DNA of 64,000 bases from Daucus carota subsp. sativus (Eukaryota; Streptophyta; Magnoliopsida; Apiales; Apiaceae). The first letter of the stretch is position 1, and the number at the start of each line of letters is the position of its first letter. Location of the stretch: assembly GCF_001625215.2 (NCBI RefSeq), contig NC_030387.2, forward strand, positions 30,961,606 through 31,025,605. Reading direction: 5' to 3'. This document shows positions 11,199-23,529 of this stretch, one piece after another. The position numbers and the translations under genes are program-made. Under the pieces are notes generated by a model, which did no database searches, had not been told where the DNA came from, and saw only the letters and a list, made by a program, of their open reading frames with translations.

Positions 11199-12211
11199 CT
11201 TTATGCTTTCACAATAGATATTTATATCAGGAAGAAACTAATTTTGTTTTTATGACCAATATGTACTCTATTAATTTCCATTTTCTTTAAGATTTGTCTA
11301 GGAACAAGTTCGTGTCTAGGAACATGTGATGTTAAACTCATATTGCTTTTATGAATAATATGTACCCTATGAAGTTTATTTTTTCTTGAAATTGTGTTGA
11401 AGAAAATGTATCTTATTTGTAAAGTATTTGAAATTTAAAATTTTTCAAATTTATAGTATTTGAATATCTTGAATCTTAAATGAAATATTGATCTCTGTTT
11501 TTTTTTTTCATTCAAAAATACTATTATCTAATCAAATTTGAAATATTTATCCTTTTTTTTTTAATTCAAAAATATGACATCTTTGTTTATAAAATTTTAC
11601 ATTACATATCACTCCCCGTCCCGGCCATGCTGCAAAATTAGTGATATGGCTCAAACCTCTAATTCTTTCTCAAACATAACTTCCAAAACCTCTGATTCTC
11701 AACACGACCCATATAAATAACTTCATTTGACATAAGTTGAAGGCCAAAACGTTATGAACAAGTCAAGACTCGGAAGCGGGTTGATGTTTGTTACATACAA
11801 AGGTGAATTGATTGACGTCAGCTGGTGTGCTAGTGCTATAATAGGCCAAAAGTGTACGAATATAGTAGGGATTTCCAAATCGTAATAGTGCCATGTACGG
11901 AGACATGCGCAACCATGTCAACACATTCATACTGTCACTAATTTAACTAACTTAACCAAGTGCCTTCCCTGAGGACATCCTACCTCTAAAACTCCCGTTA
12001 GCAAACAGCTTTTAGAGAATGATCATCTGATGAGATACAAGTAGAAGAAATATATGAACATATTTAATTGAAAACAAGAGGAAATGTTAATCCTAAAGAA
12101 CAGGTACTTCTGCCAATATCTGCCTATACCTGTCACCGCTGTAACAATTAATTGCAACTGGACAAGCTTTACTTCTTTCAACTACCCTTCTTTATCATAA
12201 GCTTCTTTCAT
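11199..12211. other. Intergenic spacer between convergent genes
   Basis: Holds the 3' ends of the plus-strand nucleoporin gene and of the minus-strand NC2-alpha gene. Several AATAAT/AATAAA-like and T-rich stretches (11220-11580) fit plant poly(A) regions. No gene seen. Confidence 0.5.
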
Positions 12212-15200
12212 TTAACCTTCTTCGTCATAATCTTCATCATCATCATCCATCCTTGAATTGAGCTTTGCAAGATCAACAGGATCAATGGGTATCCTATCCA
12301 TTTCAGAAAGAGGCCATCCAGGATACTCATCTTCACTTCTAGGTGCTGTTGGCGTCGCTGATGGCAGGCTTGGAGCCTCAGTGGGAGTTTTATCTATAGC
12401 ATTATCATCTAAATCAGCATTCAAGTCAAAGTTCCGTGAAGCTTGATTAGAATTATTACTGATGTTGATACTATCTTTGGGAACCTCCTTCAACTCTGAA
12501 GCATCATCTGCAACCTCTGTTGCTGCTACAGGCACCAATATTCGGTTATTGTTGCAAGAGTCATAGTCAAAGTCAGTTTGGGCAGCCTCTTTATCTGCCG
12601 ATCGAACACCCCGGCCCCTACCTCGGCCTCTTCCTCTTCCCCTGCCTCTTCCCTTGCTACCGCTGCTGCTCACTTGGCTTGGTTCATGCTGACGCAGTAA
12701 AAACATGTAATGCTCTATTAATATAATAATTGATGCCGATTTGACATGATATTATCAACCAGGAAAATCACTGAATGAACAAAAGTAGCAAAGACAGATT
12801 GCTATACCATAGAATTTGGAAAGTACAAATTATCAAACCATCACTAGAATAACTGTCACTTGGAATGGTATAACCTAAGTCCTAACAACTGAAAACATAA
12901 GACAAAATCCGTTTGGATGGAGAGAATGAAATGGAAGGAATGGGACGCAAAACTGTGAATAAAATTCAAGGAAAAAGAAATGATGTGAGAGGGAAGAGTG
13001 AACAAAAATGAGAGGGTGCAAATCTTTTAGTTATAAAGTTCGTGAGGAAAATGAGTATGAAGGAGAATGGAGCACTCCTTACTGGGGGTTTGAGCTCTAG
13101 TAAAGAATATTAGGAATGGTATAGAATGGAGGAAAATAAATAATTATAAATCCACAAAAGAGTACATACTTCATTCCATTCCATCCTGATATCATTACAC
13201 CCAACCAAACGCGACATCAAGTTGTCTGTGGCTATAGTGGGTACTTTAAGCTTAAGCCGAGCAGGCTCTACACAATCTTATTCAGATCAGTCGCTGAGGG
13301 AAGCAACTGTACAAGGGATCAGAAAATGTATTTAATTTATAATATTATTTGGAATAAAGTATATTGCAATTCATTATGTAGTTTACTTATATCAGCTAAC
13401 TAGACTATTAGGAGTATTCCAGGTTATGTTAGTAATGTAATGGCAGCGTTTTTTTGCGGTTTATTCACCCTATCGATAGTAGGTTTTCTGTGGTTAATCA
13501 ACCTAAACTTCTTTTTTTTATTGTTTTCCATCTTATATCTTGTCCTACCTCAGATGTATAGATCAGCCTACCCAGCCTCAATTATTATTATTTTTAATTC
13601 TTTTACCATGCATATAATTATCCCTGATTGATATGATCCCACCCTGTCAGGTATATTTTACCTAAGAAGAACCATTTAAGTTCTACATTAAATAAATTAT
13701 TCAAGTAAAATAGCATTTAAGAGAAGAAAAACTGAGAAGTTGATCATGCAATATTATCAAACCTGTACAGCTCTTGCTTCTACTTATTTAACAGAAATCC
13801 CCGCAAAACAACAGGTGCAAAACTAAAAGCCATACACATATCAGCTTTAGATTGGTGACTTTAAAATGCCCGTGTGGGTGAATTAGAGGTCTTTGTGTAT
13901 ACTAATGGGTTAACATTGTATTAATTTTGAGAGGCCCTGAAAGATATGTTACATTTTTAACAGTGAATTAACGTATCCCACTAAAAGGTACAAATAATGA
14001 TGCAACGTACCACCCGGTTCCTCTTTGATTCTTCATCACTATCATTGGCTTCTTCGGAGGTAATTTTCCTGCAAGAACACAATTAAATTTGCATTTATAC
14101 ATGAACACCAGCACAGAAATGAGATCTTATCAAAAACTCTTAAGATATACGAAGATGACAAATGACAAAAATAGCAGCAGTTAGTAGTATACAGGAAATC
14201 ATGGAAGAAACATAATAGAAATCGTTCTACCTTCTCTTGGTCATATTAACATCATCGCCACCAGCCTCAGTGTGTGTGTAATCAGGAACCTTACTGACGA
14301 CCTCCTTCAGAAAATCAAATACATTGTATCTTTGTACACAATGTTTTCTGCAACATATTCATGAGCATTACATCAGTAAGACGTCAATCGACAAAAAAGG
14401 ATAAATTAGAGAAGACCACTGCAGCACAAGCATGTCAACGACTCCACAGTCCACATAAATATAAAGTTACATGGTGATTTACATCTTCATGATATAGTTC
14501 TTTTTAGCTTCTTTATTTTCTATGATATAGAAGAGTTTCTGGATTATTAGCACCAGAGAAATTAATTGATACAACAATCTTTACTTACAAGTGCAATGAA
14601 CTAACAGTTTTTGCTCCTCTTTGAAGTGTTATGTCATATGTACGATCACAAAGGTCTTGCAAAAATAGTTCCAAAGCTTTAGCTGCAAAGATATTCAGTC
14701 AGTCTATTAAAAACAAAAGTGGAACATAAATTCAGAGAGACAGGAACCAGCTAACAGCTACTCACAAACTAATACAGGCACTGCCATGGCTATTTTCCCT
14801 ACATCTTCATCAGCTTGCATAATTTTTTTGATACGGGCCTGCAAAAGAGTGTTGTGAAGTGATAATTACAACATATACGAGCTTATCCATAAAAATAGCA
14901 CACACTAGTTAGTTTCAACCTCACCACCAAAACATCAATTATCATCTAATGCTTTTCACCACTCAAAAATGATTCACATGATTCTTTGATTATTCATTAT
15001 TCTGCTTATTCAAATAAACGCATTAGAGATCGATAGTGAAAGTACCTATCTATAGTACATACACTGAGTTCTGACTCCAAGAGAGAAGACTAGCCATAAA
15101 TTATAAAGGTTCAAGCAGTTGACCTTTATCATGCCAATGAGTAGTAGAAGGGGAACCATGAATACTTTTGAAACAGCTAATTTATTCCACTTACGTTCTG

Positions 15201-16405
15201 ATTCCTCCACAAATCTGAACTAGGTACTAACCATCTATTCTAGAAAGTTTTCCTATCTATATTAACAGCATGAGAACCTCCCAGGGGTAATGATGATACC
15301 GTAGAAAAACCAGCCTCATCTATTTCATCATCACATATTTGGATGTCAAGACAATATTCTTAATTCTAAACTACACAGTAAATACCTCCTTAATTACTTA
15401 TAAGTAATCCAATACATAGCACATAAAGTTGGCAGCATTAGTAAAGAAATTGAATAAATCACTAATTGGGATCCTTTTTTGCAGTACAACCCCCTGCACA
15501 TTTTAATCTGATTTTTTCGCTTGTAGTTTGCCAGGTATTCTACTTCTGTTATTAGGCTATAGCCAATCTATAGACAAAACCAGTATTACATGGAACACGA
15601 GTCATTTTGGTACGTAGAAGTAGTACAGTTAGGTGGAACGCTATCTCTCCAAAGATCGAATATGGGACCTGTATAATTGGTTTTTCTTTTTCTTCCATCT
15701 GCATTTTCAATCTTAGAGTCGTCTCCAATATCAAGCTGTCACTCTCCTTTTTTCTCTATTTATGGCTAATTTAGTGTCCTCATTTTCTCTCTATATAACC
15801 CGTGTCTCCAAATTTCATGAAAATAATAGTGTAACACAATAAATCAGGACAAGGAATCCCGTTGCAGTTCCATGGCACTGCTCACGAATCCTGTAACACT
15901 GGACTTGAGCAATCCTATCTAGATGTAGCAGTCTACCTATCATCCATTTCTCATTTGATCTCACGCTCAAGCTTCTAATGTTCCTTAATTTATTTGCACG
16001 CGTCTTTTTCTTCTAGTCATGGCCACTATGTAAATAAGGAAACAATGTTGTAATGGTTCATGCCATGTACATGTACAAACTAATTAGATTACTGAAATTC
16101 CTGGCAGAAGGTACTGAACACAAACAAGACGGCTGACTGAAGTACTCTGGAAACACCCAGAATAACTTCCTCACAAGCGGTGTTCTAAAAATTGTTCGGT
16201 GGGTCTAGGAGGTTGGAGTCCAGTCCTTTCTATAGGCTGTTGAATTTCATCAGATCATTAATTGGAGGCCATATATTTCTTATATCATAATAAATTTAGT
16301 TTATTATAAATTAAAATTACAAAACAATTAATAATAAAAAGTATTAACCTTTAATTCTATTAACTGTTTAATTATCACCTAAAATTTTTATTGTATTGAT
16401 TGTAA

Positions 16406-16471
<66 letters not shown>

Positions 16472-17511
16472 TTTTCTGAACATTTGGAGTGGGGTGGGGT
16501 GGGGTTACGAACTAATCCTCCCAGGCGACTAATACGAGAATACTTATTGTTTATTTAATAATTGAATCTAGCATCGTATATTATGTAAAATCAATATTAT
16601 TATAACTTCAATATTCTATGTATAACAAGATATTACTAAACACGTTTTACGCAGCATTGTTATTTAAGATTTTGATTTCAGGGTCTCTTTGATAACTTTC
16701 TTTTGCTTGTCTTCATTTCTAAAGAAGAGAAAAAGAAACCTCTATCAATTCGCCACCGCTGCACTGCCGTGATGAGTTCCTCCTGCCTAGACAGATCGGT
16801 AAATATCAGTGGATGGATCGGCACCTTTATCTACGCTATGGTCAGTCCTCCCTTCACTCTCTCTCACTCTGGCTTCACACACATACACAAACACACACCT
16901 GTATATATATCTGCCTCTGCTACGGTCGACAGATGCTCAAATTCCTGGTTAGATTAAAGTCTGATTTGTTTCCCGTTTTGTTTGATTCTGTCTGATCGTG
17001 TCTGATTCCCCCAAATTTATCGAAATCTCTCCAATTGAATTTTACTCTATAACCCCCGATTAATTCCATCCAATTACCCCCAATTCAATTATAACCTAAT
17101 TCCCCTGAAACCGACCAACCACCCATTCCCGATAAAATCAAGCCAATCTACACCCACCTCGACTACTCATCAAAATCAAACATACAACTCCCAACCACCA
17201 ATTACCAACACAAACATACAACAACGCATAAACACCCTATTCACCCAAACAAAATCAAAAACTCATATCAATCTAACCCTAGAAATCATCCACAACCATC
17301 ATCGAAACCAGAAACTGCATATAACATCACACAAAGCACAAAAAAAAAAAACCCTAATTACACGAACAACTGATTGGTAACCTAATTATCAAGCATAATA
17401 TAAGTTAACCTAAAATTCCACAATTGAATAACAAGCATCTAATGAACATGAAAAAAATATAAAAAATTAAGAACATACCGCAGGAAATCGAGTGTCGAGC
17501 TTCTTCCTCAT
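12212..17511 (-). CDS. NF-YC11: NC2-alpha / DRAP1 histone-fold transcriptional corepressor (NF-YC11-like)
   Basis: Subunit of Negative Cofactor 2, which pairs with Dr1/NC2-beta on TBP-bound DNA and blocks TFIIA/TFIIB recruitment in the nucleus. Six exons join in frame: 17511-17479, 14838-14766, 14682-14589, 14347-14231, 14068-14011, 12688-12212 (852 nt, 283 aa). The N-terminus MRKKLDTRFPA-ARIKKIMQ starts the histone fold, followed by GKIAMAVPVLVSKALELF, LCDRTYDITLQRGAKT, HCVQRYNVFDFLKEVVSKVP; these are hallmark NC2-alpha segments. After a basic KR-rich stretch comes an eight-fold Gly-Arg run, a low-complexity middle and an acidic tail (DDDDEDYDEEG). Start chosen because the first exon is exactly the conserved MRKKLDTRFP. 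Intron 1 is long (2.6 kb). Intact, presumably housekeeping. The family is certain; the symbol follows the Arabidopsis naming of the nearest family member and is less certain. Confidence 0.93.
12910..13211. mobile_element. Probable MITE in the last intron of the NC2-alpha gene
   Basis: The ends are inverted: CGTTTGGATGG at the left and CCAACCAAACG at the right, with further weaker complementarity (GAATGAAATGGAAGG against CATTCCATTCCATCC). No clear target duplication was found, so the class is uncertain. Confidence 0.5.
14839..17478 (-). other. Long first intron of the NC2-alpha gene
   Basis: 2.6-kb intron holding a (TA)n microsatellite at about 16409-16459 and a short GGGGT repeat near 16490-16505. 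An open frame at 16703-16957 on the plus strand has no family resemblance. No nested gene is supported. Confidence 0.6.
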
Positions 17512-19196
17512 ACTGTAAAATTCTTAGAAAAATATATACAAAAAATAAAATAATAAATTATTAACTAAATAAAAGCTTCATCATCACTGTATGAATTCAT
17601 ACGTGCGTGTAAAAAATAATAATATTGTGTAAATGAGATCCGAAGCAGTGGTGGAGTTTTTGTTAGCACCGTCTTGGTGGTTAGTTATCCGACGACTTTT
17701 CACGCTAATATTTTAAATAATAATAAATAAATATATTATTATTATATTGGAATAACTAAAAATTGGTGACTAGCAGTATAACGTCCCCATCAGAGTTTTT
17801 GTTTTTAAAGAAAAAAATAATAATTTCTTTTTAAATGGCTAAAAAGTTTTTGATGCTTTATAAGTTTGGTTTGATTAAAATTTAATTTACCAGGTGTATT
17901 AGTTTAAATTCAGTTGTTATATTTGAAAGCAGTATTGTATGAATAAATTATATTATTATTAAGATTAATTTACATTTAAAATCTATACATAATAATATAA
18001 AATTTTGAATGTCTCTAGTTATAAATATTTAAAGGATGTTGCTAAATGCAAATCGGTTTTACTTTGTGCACACAAGTAATTTACGTTCATATCCTTTCAG
18101 GCATTAAATGGATGACACCCTAATAAATACAGTATTTCACTAAACTCTAAATTGACGGTAGAAAGCCTTAATGAATTTCACTGTACTCTATGCTCAAGAT
18201 GCACACCTGACCGGCGGACTCTCGACTCAAAATACACGTTAAATCATCATCAGTACACTGACTGATTATCGGTAAATCCGACAGCGGCTTAAAAGTCCAA
18301 ATTTGACCGATTTCGAATTAAATTTGATCTAAATCTTGGTATAAATTTAGATCGGTGAATAGTACTGGCCTAAATTTAGGCTGACATTATTCACATGACT
18401 AAACTTTTTTAGTAATATAATAATAATTTTTTATGTTTTGTATATTTAATTAATTGAATGATTATATTTTAATATAACGCTAAATAGTTATAAATTATAT
18501 TTAATGTATTTTACTTAAATAATTATATATATATATTAATTATGAAATATAATAAAATTAAACACTTTTAAAATAATTCAAATCAACAATACATTAAATA
18601 TAAGATAAAAATTACATTCGATAAAACTTAATTGCAAATAAATTTTACACGAAAACATAATAACTAAAATTTCGAAAACATAATAAAAACTAAATTTTCA
18701 ACTTAATTAAATAGATTATTTTTTAATCCTCTGAGATAATTTTTATTTTATTTAATTAAGTGATTTTTTTTTCTTGTTTAAATGTAATGTTTCTCTTATT
18801 TAATGAATTTATTGAGTTTAATATTAATATGATATATTATATTATTGTTAAAAGATTAAATAATATTATAAAGATAGTTAAAAGAATAAAATATTGATAT
18901 ATAAATTTGTACCAAAATTTAGGCCAAACTATTGGAATGAAAAGATGGTTCGGTCTAAATTCGGATCAAAATTTAGGCCGCCTGATGTCCATGACTCGTA
19001 TGAAACGTGATATATTATCTAAAACAATTACTGTATATATTATGTCTAAATTAAATATATGGTAAAATATATTATTAATTTATTTCTGACAATGAAATTA
19101 TAATATTAATATAATAGCATTTAATGAAACGAAAGTTGAATAATATTTAATAATTTTTCATAAAACAAAATAAAATGTGTTTTATTTACATTAATA
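17512..19196. other. AT-rich spacer with a possible decayed inverted-repeat element
   Basis: Promoter side of the NC2-alpha gene, then AT-rich DNA. Around 18340-18390 (GGCCTAAATTTAGG context) and 18910-18985 (AAAATTTAGGCC, twice) there are complementary blocks about 600 bp apart that may be the ends of an old MITE. No target duplication was confirmed. No gene seen. Confidence 0.3.
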
Positions 19197-19198
19197 TA

Positions 19199-19432
19199 CT
19201 CCATCCGTTCTTGAATATCTGCCTTTTGACTTTTCTGCACACATTTTAAGGTGCTTTGACCACATAGCTAGAGATGTTATTTTCAAGTATTTCTTTTTTT
19301 GAATAAAAGTGTTGATATAATATTTTTATTCAGAAAAAGAAAATTTCAAAAATAATATTTTTAACTATATGGTCAAAGCACTTTAAGATGCGTGCCAAAA
19401 AGTCAAAAGGCAGATATTTAAGAACGGAGGGA

Positions 19433-19433
<1 letters not shown>
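19199..19433. mobile_element. Stowaway (Tc1/mariner) MITE
   Basis: The left end CTCCATCCGTTCTTGAATAT and the right end, read on the other strand, CTCCCTCCGTTCTTAAATAT, extend into more than 40 bp of terminal inverted repeat (CTGCCTTTTGACTT). TA flanks both sides (19197-19198, 19434-19435). 235 bp, no coding capacity. A (TA)n tract follows directly to about 19472. Confidence 0.93.
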
Positions 19434-19472
<39 letters not shown>

Positions 19473-19478
<6 letters not shown>

Positions 19479-20545
19479 GTTTTATTTATAAAGTAAATGA
19501 CTTTTTTTTACAAATAAAGCACTCAAAAGATATTTTTTTAAAAGTTAAATAAAATGTTAATTTATTTTAAGATAAAAATTGATATAATGTACTGCATGAT
19601 AAAAATAACGTAATGTAGGTGTAGGTTGTTAAATGACTACACATAAAACTAGCATTATGTATTAAATGATTTCACACAGAATTAGACAACACGCGTGTTT
19701 ACATGGAGGTGCACAGAAAAACAAGAAGGACAATAGTGTAATCTCTCCGAATTGCATCCAGCAATTTTGATTTGCATTTAGCAATCATGTATTTAAAATA
19801 TATTGAATAATATATATATGTAACAAATTAATATTGAAAAAATAGTTCAAATTTCATTGGTCAGTGATTTAAATTTAAGACATTAGGTTTATTTATAAAA
19901 AAAATAATCATACTTTGATTTTAAAGATAAGCACATATAAAATATTATAAACATTCTTATAATCTGAATTTCAGTCCATGATTGCACGCATTTCATTTGA
20001 ACTGTTGTTTAACCTCTCACCCCTCAGAAAATTTAGAAGTTTTATACTACTCACCTCATAACCAGACCACCTTATCAATAATTTAGGACTTTAGATATAT
20101 ATCATATTCGAATTCAGTTTTAATAAATAATATTTACTCAAACATAAGCATGCATCAAACAGAACTCTTATAAGAGTTGCAAAATGACCAGTCTGCTGCA
20201 GAAATATATATAGTATAGAGCAAGTTGAATGCAGGTGTCAGCAGCTAACAAACATTCAGTTTAATTGCAGTTCAAAGAAAAAAACATTCAGTTTAAATAT
20301 TTAAAATCCATCTCCCAAGATACCCCACAGCAGTTGGGGTTATCAACAAAAGATCTATGATGCTCGAAACCATAGTATATAAGCAGCGGAATTAGGAGCC
20401 CTGCACATTACAAACAAACTAGTACTAATGTGTTGCAAGAAGAGATTCCAGAACATGGAAAATGCTGCAAGTTCTGTTCATTCATCTCCTCCTAAATATG
20501 CGTCCAGTGAGAATCCAGTACACAGCACCGTCATTTTCCAACTTT
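19473..20545. other. AT-rich spacer
   Basis: No coding or RNA gene recognised. The last 150 bp probably form the 3' UTR and poly(A) region of the minus-strand gene that ends at 20546. Confidence 0.5.
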
Positions 20546-23485
20546 CTAGGCAGAAGGTGATACTATTTCAGTAGGCACCAAATCATCCTTCTTTGAAGCT
20601 CTGCGTTTTGTTGTGCTCAATTCTTTAAGAAGTTTCACCTCATTCTCGATAGGTGTCAATCTTTCCAAGTCAATTAACTGAACCTTGTAAAGAAGTACCT
20701 CAAACTGGTTACAATAGCCCTCAAATGCTTCAGTAAACTTCTGTTCAATCATTAATCGCGTCAACCTATCTTCATTCTCTTGCTGTTGGCGCTGCTTCTC
20801 TATCTCTGTGACGCTCAATACAAGACCTCCTGGACCAGCGTCCTTGTAAATAGGTTCTTCAGGAAGTTGACAGCGCTGTCTGTATTCCAGGAAAGCTCTT
20901 CTGTTTTCTTTCAATGCCTCCCTGTAACCATTGACAAGCTCTGTAAGTAGACCGAGCTCACGTTCAAGCCGGTATATCTCTGCATCCTTTTTCTGTAGTG
21001 ACTCATTACTGTTCCTTTCCAGACTTTCGATGTAATCGTCCCTTTGCTGCACCTCACGGAGTAAGTACTGCTGATGCATATTTAATTCATGATAAGCCTG
21101 TTCCTTCTCCGCATACATGATCTTGGCCTTCTCCATAAATTGTTCAGCTTGGCCCATGCAGAAACCAAACTCTGAGTTTTTCGGATCCCATCCACCTTCA
21201 GTCCTGATCCTCTTACTTTCATTAGGATGTGATGTATTCTGTTCATAGTCAATGGGTCTCTTCTGACCATTACCATACATGGACGGACCACCCATCATCA
21301 AATGTGTTTCAGCATTTGGAGCAAAAAGCTCCATTGAAGAGTTTTCATGAATTTGTTGTCCCTGCAAATTTGAAGCCAGCTGGGTAGTTTCAAATGCTTG
21401 GAGTAGATCACCTGGTAAACCAGCCCCTCCTGGTGAACCATAATTTTGAGGAATATCATGCTCCATCCCATCCTCTAGTTCTTCATCCTCATCTTCTACC
21501 TCAACCTGCTCCTCCGTATCATCCACTTCAAGCTCATCTACTTCCACCTCATCCACATCATCAGTCTCTTCTGCTTCCATGTGCTCCCACCCTTGCAATT
21601 CTTCCATCTCTTCCATCTGCTCCCCCCTCTGTATGTGCTCCACATCTTCCATATGCTTCCCTTCTTGTATGAGTTGCTGCCCTTCTTCCATCTGCTCTCC
21701 TTTCATCTGTAGCTGCTCAACTTCCTGTTTCCCTTCCCCGTTGCCATCCGAACCCCTGCCTTCTCCTAAAATACAAGGCCGCAAGAAAGGCTTTCTCCCG
21801 TGGTCACTTGCACCCAAATACAGATCATCATGCCTTTTCTCCTTGCATTCTTCAACGTCCATCATGTTAAAACCGTTGATCTTTTCTCTCTCAACTACAT
21901 CTTGCTGCCCCAAAGCTAATTCTATATTGGGTCCTAAAACAACATTGTCTACTTCCTTAATTGAGTCGAATAGACTCCCATCAGTGTCTTCTTTCACTTT
22001 TTCGACCTCTGCCTCATTAGGCCCTTCCTTTTCCTTTTCCACCAACTCCACACCATGCATCCTTTCACTCGACAAGTCCCCTTCTTCTGCTACCTTCTGA
22101 TCCACCTTATGGGGCTCTTCCAACAAGTGCTCATCTTTCTTTATTTCCTCAACCTCCAACTCTTTATTGTCCTCTTCAGTCGACAGTTTTACCTCTTCAT
22201 TAATTCCCTCCTTAGCCACCTTATGTGGCTCTTCCATCAAGTCCTCGTCTTTCTTTATTTCTCCAACCTCCACCTCTTTGTAGTCCTCTTCACTCGATAA
22301 TTTTACTTCTTTATTAGCTCCCTCATCAGCCACAACCTTTAATCCCACTTCCTCAAACAAATCCATAGGCTGAGACTTTACTTGCTCCACTTCCGCCTCT
22401 CTGCTGTCCTCTTCACTCAATAATTTCCCTTCTTCTTTACTTCCCTCATCAGCCCCAAACTTTTTGCTGTCTTCATCAGGCAACACCTTACAATGAGACT
22501 TGATGAAGTACTGCAAATGTGAGGTATAGTAACACTCACGTAATTGATCCCCCCTTTGTTTCAACTCATTCTCAACCATAACCCAAAACATACCACCCCA
22601 ATCGACTCTCTCCGGATGCCCATCTCTAATCAACCCCATCCAACCCCTAATCTCATTCGGCATCACCCAATCATCCCCATGTAAAACCACCCAATTCCAC
22701 ACAAGATCCTCCAAAAACTTAACACAGTCCTCCGACACCCTTTCCCCTTCAGCATCCAAATCTATGGCCGCCTCCGCCACACTCCCAACCACCTTCTCCT
22801 TCTTAATGCTCGGCTTTGGCAAGTTCAAAGCCTTAACAAAACTAGACCTAGACATATAAATCCTAACCCCATTCACAAAACAGCATCTCTTAGCACTGTC
22901 AAAAGACACAATCAACTGGCTAATCCAATCAGCTCTAACCACATCATCAAACTCGAGTCGAACAAAATCCCACAAACCAAGTTCTTTCAACAGATGCTCG
23001 TACTTATCGAAATCAAGTCTTTTAGCAGGCATAAAAGGCACAAAGTTCACACATTTAAGCAAGTTATCAACTTTCTTATCAATTGTTAGTTGTCTCATCG
23101 ATCCACCACGCTTTTTACGTTTATAAACTTTGCTACGACTACGAATCTTAGTATTAGTGCTGATAACATTACCTGAAAATTCTTCCTCTTGCTCTTCTAG
23201 ATCAAGAATTACATGGGACTCCTCAAGAACCGGGTGGGACCTTTCTGGATCTTGAATTCTTGACATTTCTAGGGTTTTGGGAGATGGGTGATCGTTTTGA
23301 TGAGTGATTTCTTCAAGATTAGAAATGGGGTTTTCGATTTGGGGGGAGTTTTGCTGTTGAATTGAAGGAGGATCTGGGTCGAGCTCTTGAATTTGAGAGG
23401 GGCTTGCCATGGTGATTTCTTCAATTCTAGGGTTTGATTTGGGGGGTTTTTCCAATTGCTTTACTCTCAACAGGGACAATTCCAT
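20546..23485 (-). CDS. Unrecognised plant-specific acidic coiled-coil protein
   Basis: Single uninterrupted frame, 979 codons from 23485 or 954 from 23410. I favour the Met at 23410: it sits in ACCATGGC, a strong plant start context, while the Met at 23485 lies only about 30 bp from a TATATA box and may not be transcribed. From the N-terminus: a Pro/Gln-rich disordered region; a basic patch (KVYKRKKRGGSMRQ); a folded-looking region of roughly 230 residues with many Trp (LGLWDFVRLEFDDVVRADW, WNWVVLHGDDWVMPNEIRGW); a very acidic region with three about 40-residue repeats (SEEDYKEVEVGEIKKDED type, DNA about 22080-22440); a Glu/Gln/Met-rich stretch; and a C-terminal coiled coil (YIESLERNSNESLQKKDAEI). 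No known catalytic motif. Function unknown; charge and layout suggest a nuclear scaffold, which is only inference. Confidence 0.85.
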   Translation of the reverse strand: MELSLLRVKQLEKPPKSNPRIEEITMASPSQIQELDPDPPSIQQQNSPQIENPISNLEEITHQNDHPSPKTLEMSRIQDPERSHPVLEESHVILDLEEQEEEFSGNVISTNTKIRSRSKVYKRKKRGGSMRQLTIDKKVDNLLKCVNFVPFMPAKRLDFDKYEHLLKELGLWDFVRLEFDDVVRADWISQLIVSFDSAKRCCFVNGVRIYMSRSSFVKALNLPKPSIKKEKVVGSVAEAAIDLDAEGERVSEDCVKFLEDLVWNWVVLHGDDWVMPNEIRGWMGLIRDGHPERVDWGGMFWVMVENELKQRGDQLRECYYTSHLQYFIKSHCKVLPDEDSKKFGADEGSKEEGKLLSEEDSREAEVEQVKSQPMDLFEEVGLKVVADEGANKEVKLSSEEDYKEVEVGEIKKDEDLMEEPHKVAKEGINEEVKLSTEEDNKELEVEEIKKDEHLLEEPHKVDQKVAEEGDLSSERMHGVELVEKEKEGPNEAEVEKVKEDTDGSLFDSIKEVDNVVLGPNIELALGQQDVVEREKINGFNMMDVEECKEKRHDDLYLGASDHGRKPFLRPCILGEGRGSDGNGEGKQEVEQLQMKGEQMEEGQQLIQEGKHMEDVEHIQRGEQMEEMEELQGWEHMEAEETDDVDEVEVDELEVDDTEEQVEVEDEDEELEDGMEHDIPQNYGSPGGAGLPGDLLQAFETTQLASNLQGQQIHENSSMELFAPNAETHLMMGGPSMYGNGQKRPIDYEQNTSHPNESKRIRTEGGWDPKNSEFGFCMGQAEQFMEKAKIMYAEKEQAYHELNMHQQYLLREVQQRDDYIESLERNSNESLQKKDAEIYRLERELGLLTELVNGYREALKENRRAFLEYRQRCQLPEEPIYKDAGPGGLVLSVTEIEKQRQQQENEDRLTRLMIEQKFTEAFEGYCNQFEVLLYKVQLIDLERLTPIENEVKLLKELSTTKRRASKKDDLVPTEIVSPSA

Positions 23486-23510
23486 TCAGTAGCCTGGGAG
23501 TCAGAGTCAA

Positions 23511-23516
23511 TATATA
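23511..23516 (-). promoter_or_regulatory. TATA box of the acidic coiled-coil gene
   Basis: On the minus strand GAGTATATATTGAC places TATATA about 30 bp before position 23485 and about 100 bp before the preferred start codon at 23410. The Mutator-like element's target duplication ends 13 bp upstream of it. Confidence 0.6.
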
Positions 23517-23529
23517 CTCGCAATGATAC

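Noticed and set aside
16703..16995. Plus-strand open frames in NC2-alpha intron 1
   Set aside because: No family resemblance, no convincing downstream exon, and low-complexity CACACA content.
21394..22300. Plus-strand frames opposite the acidic coiled-coil gene
   Set aside because: They arise from the Glu/Gln-rich coding bias of the minus-strand gene and show no independent signal.
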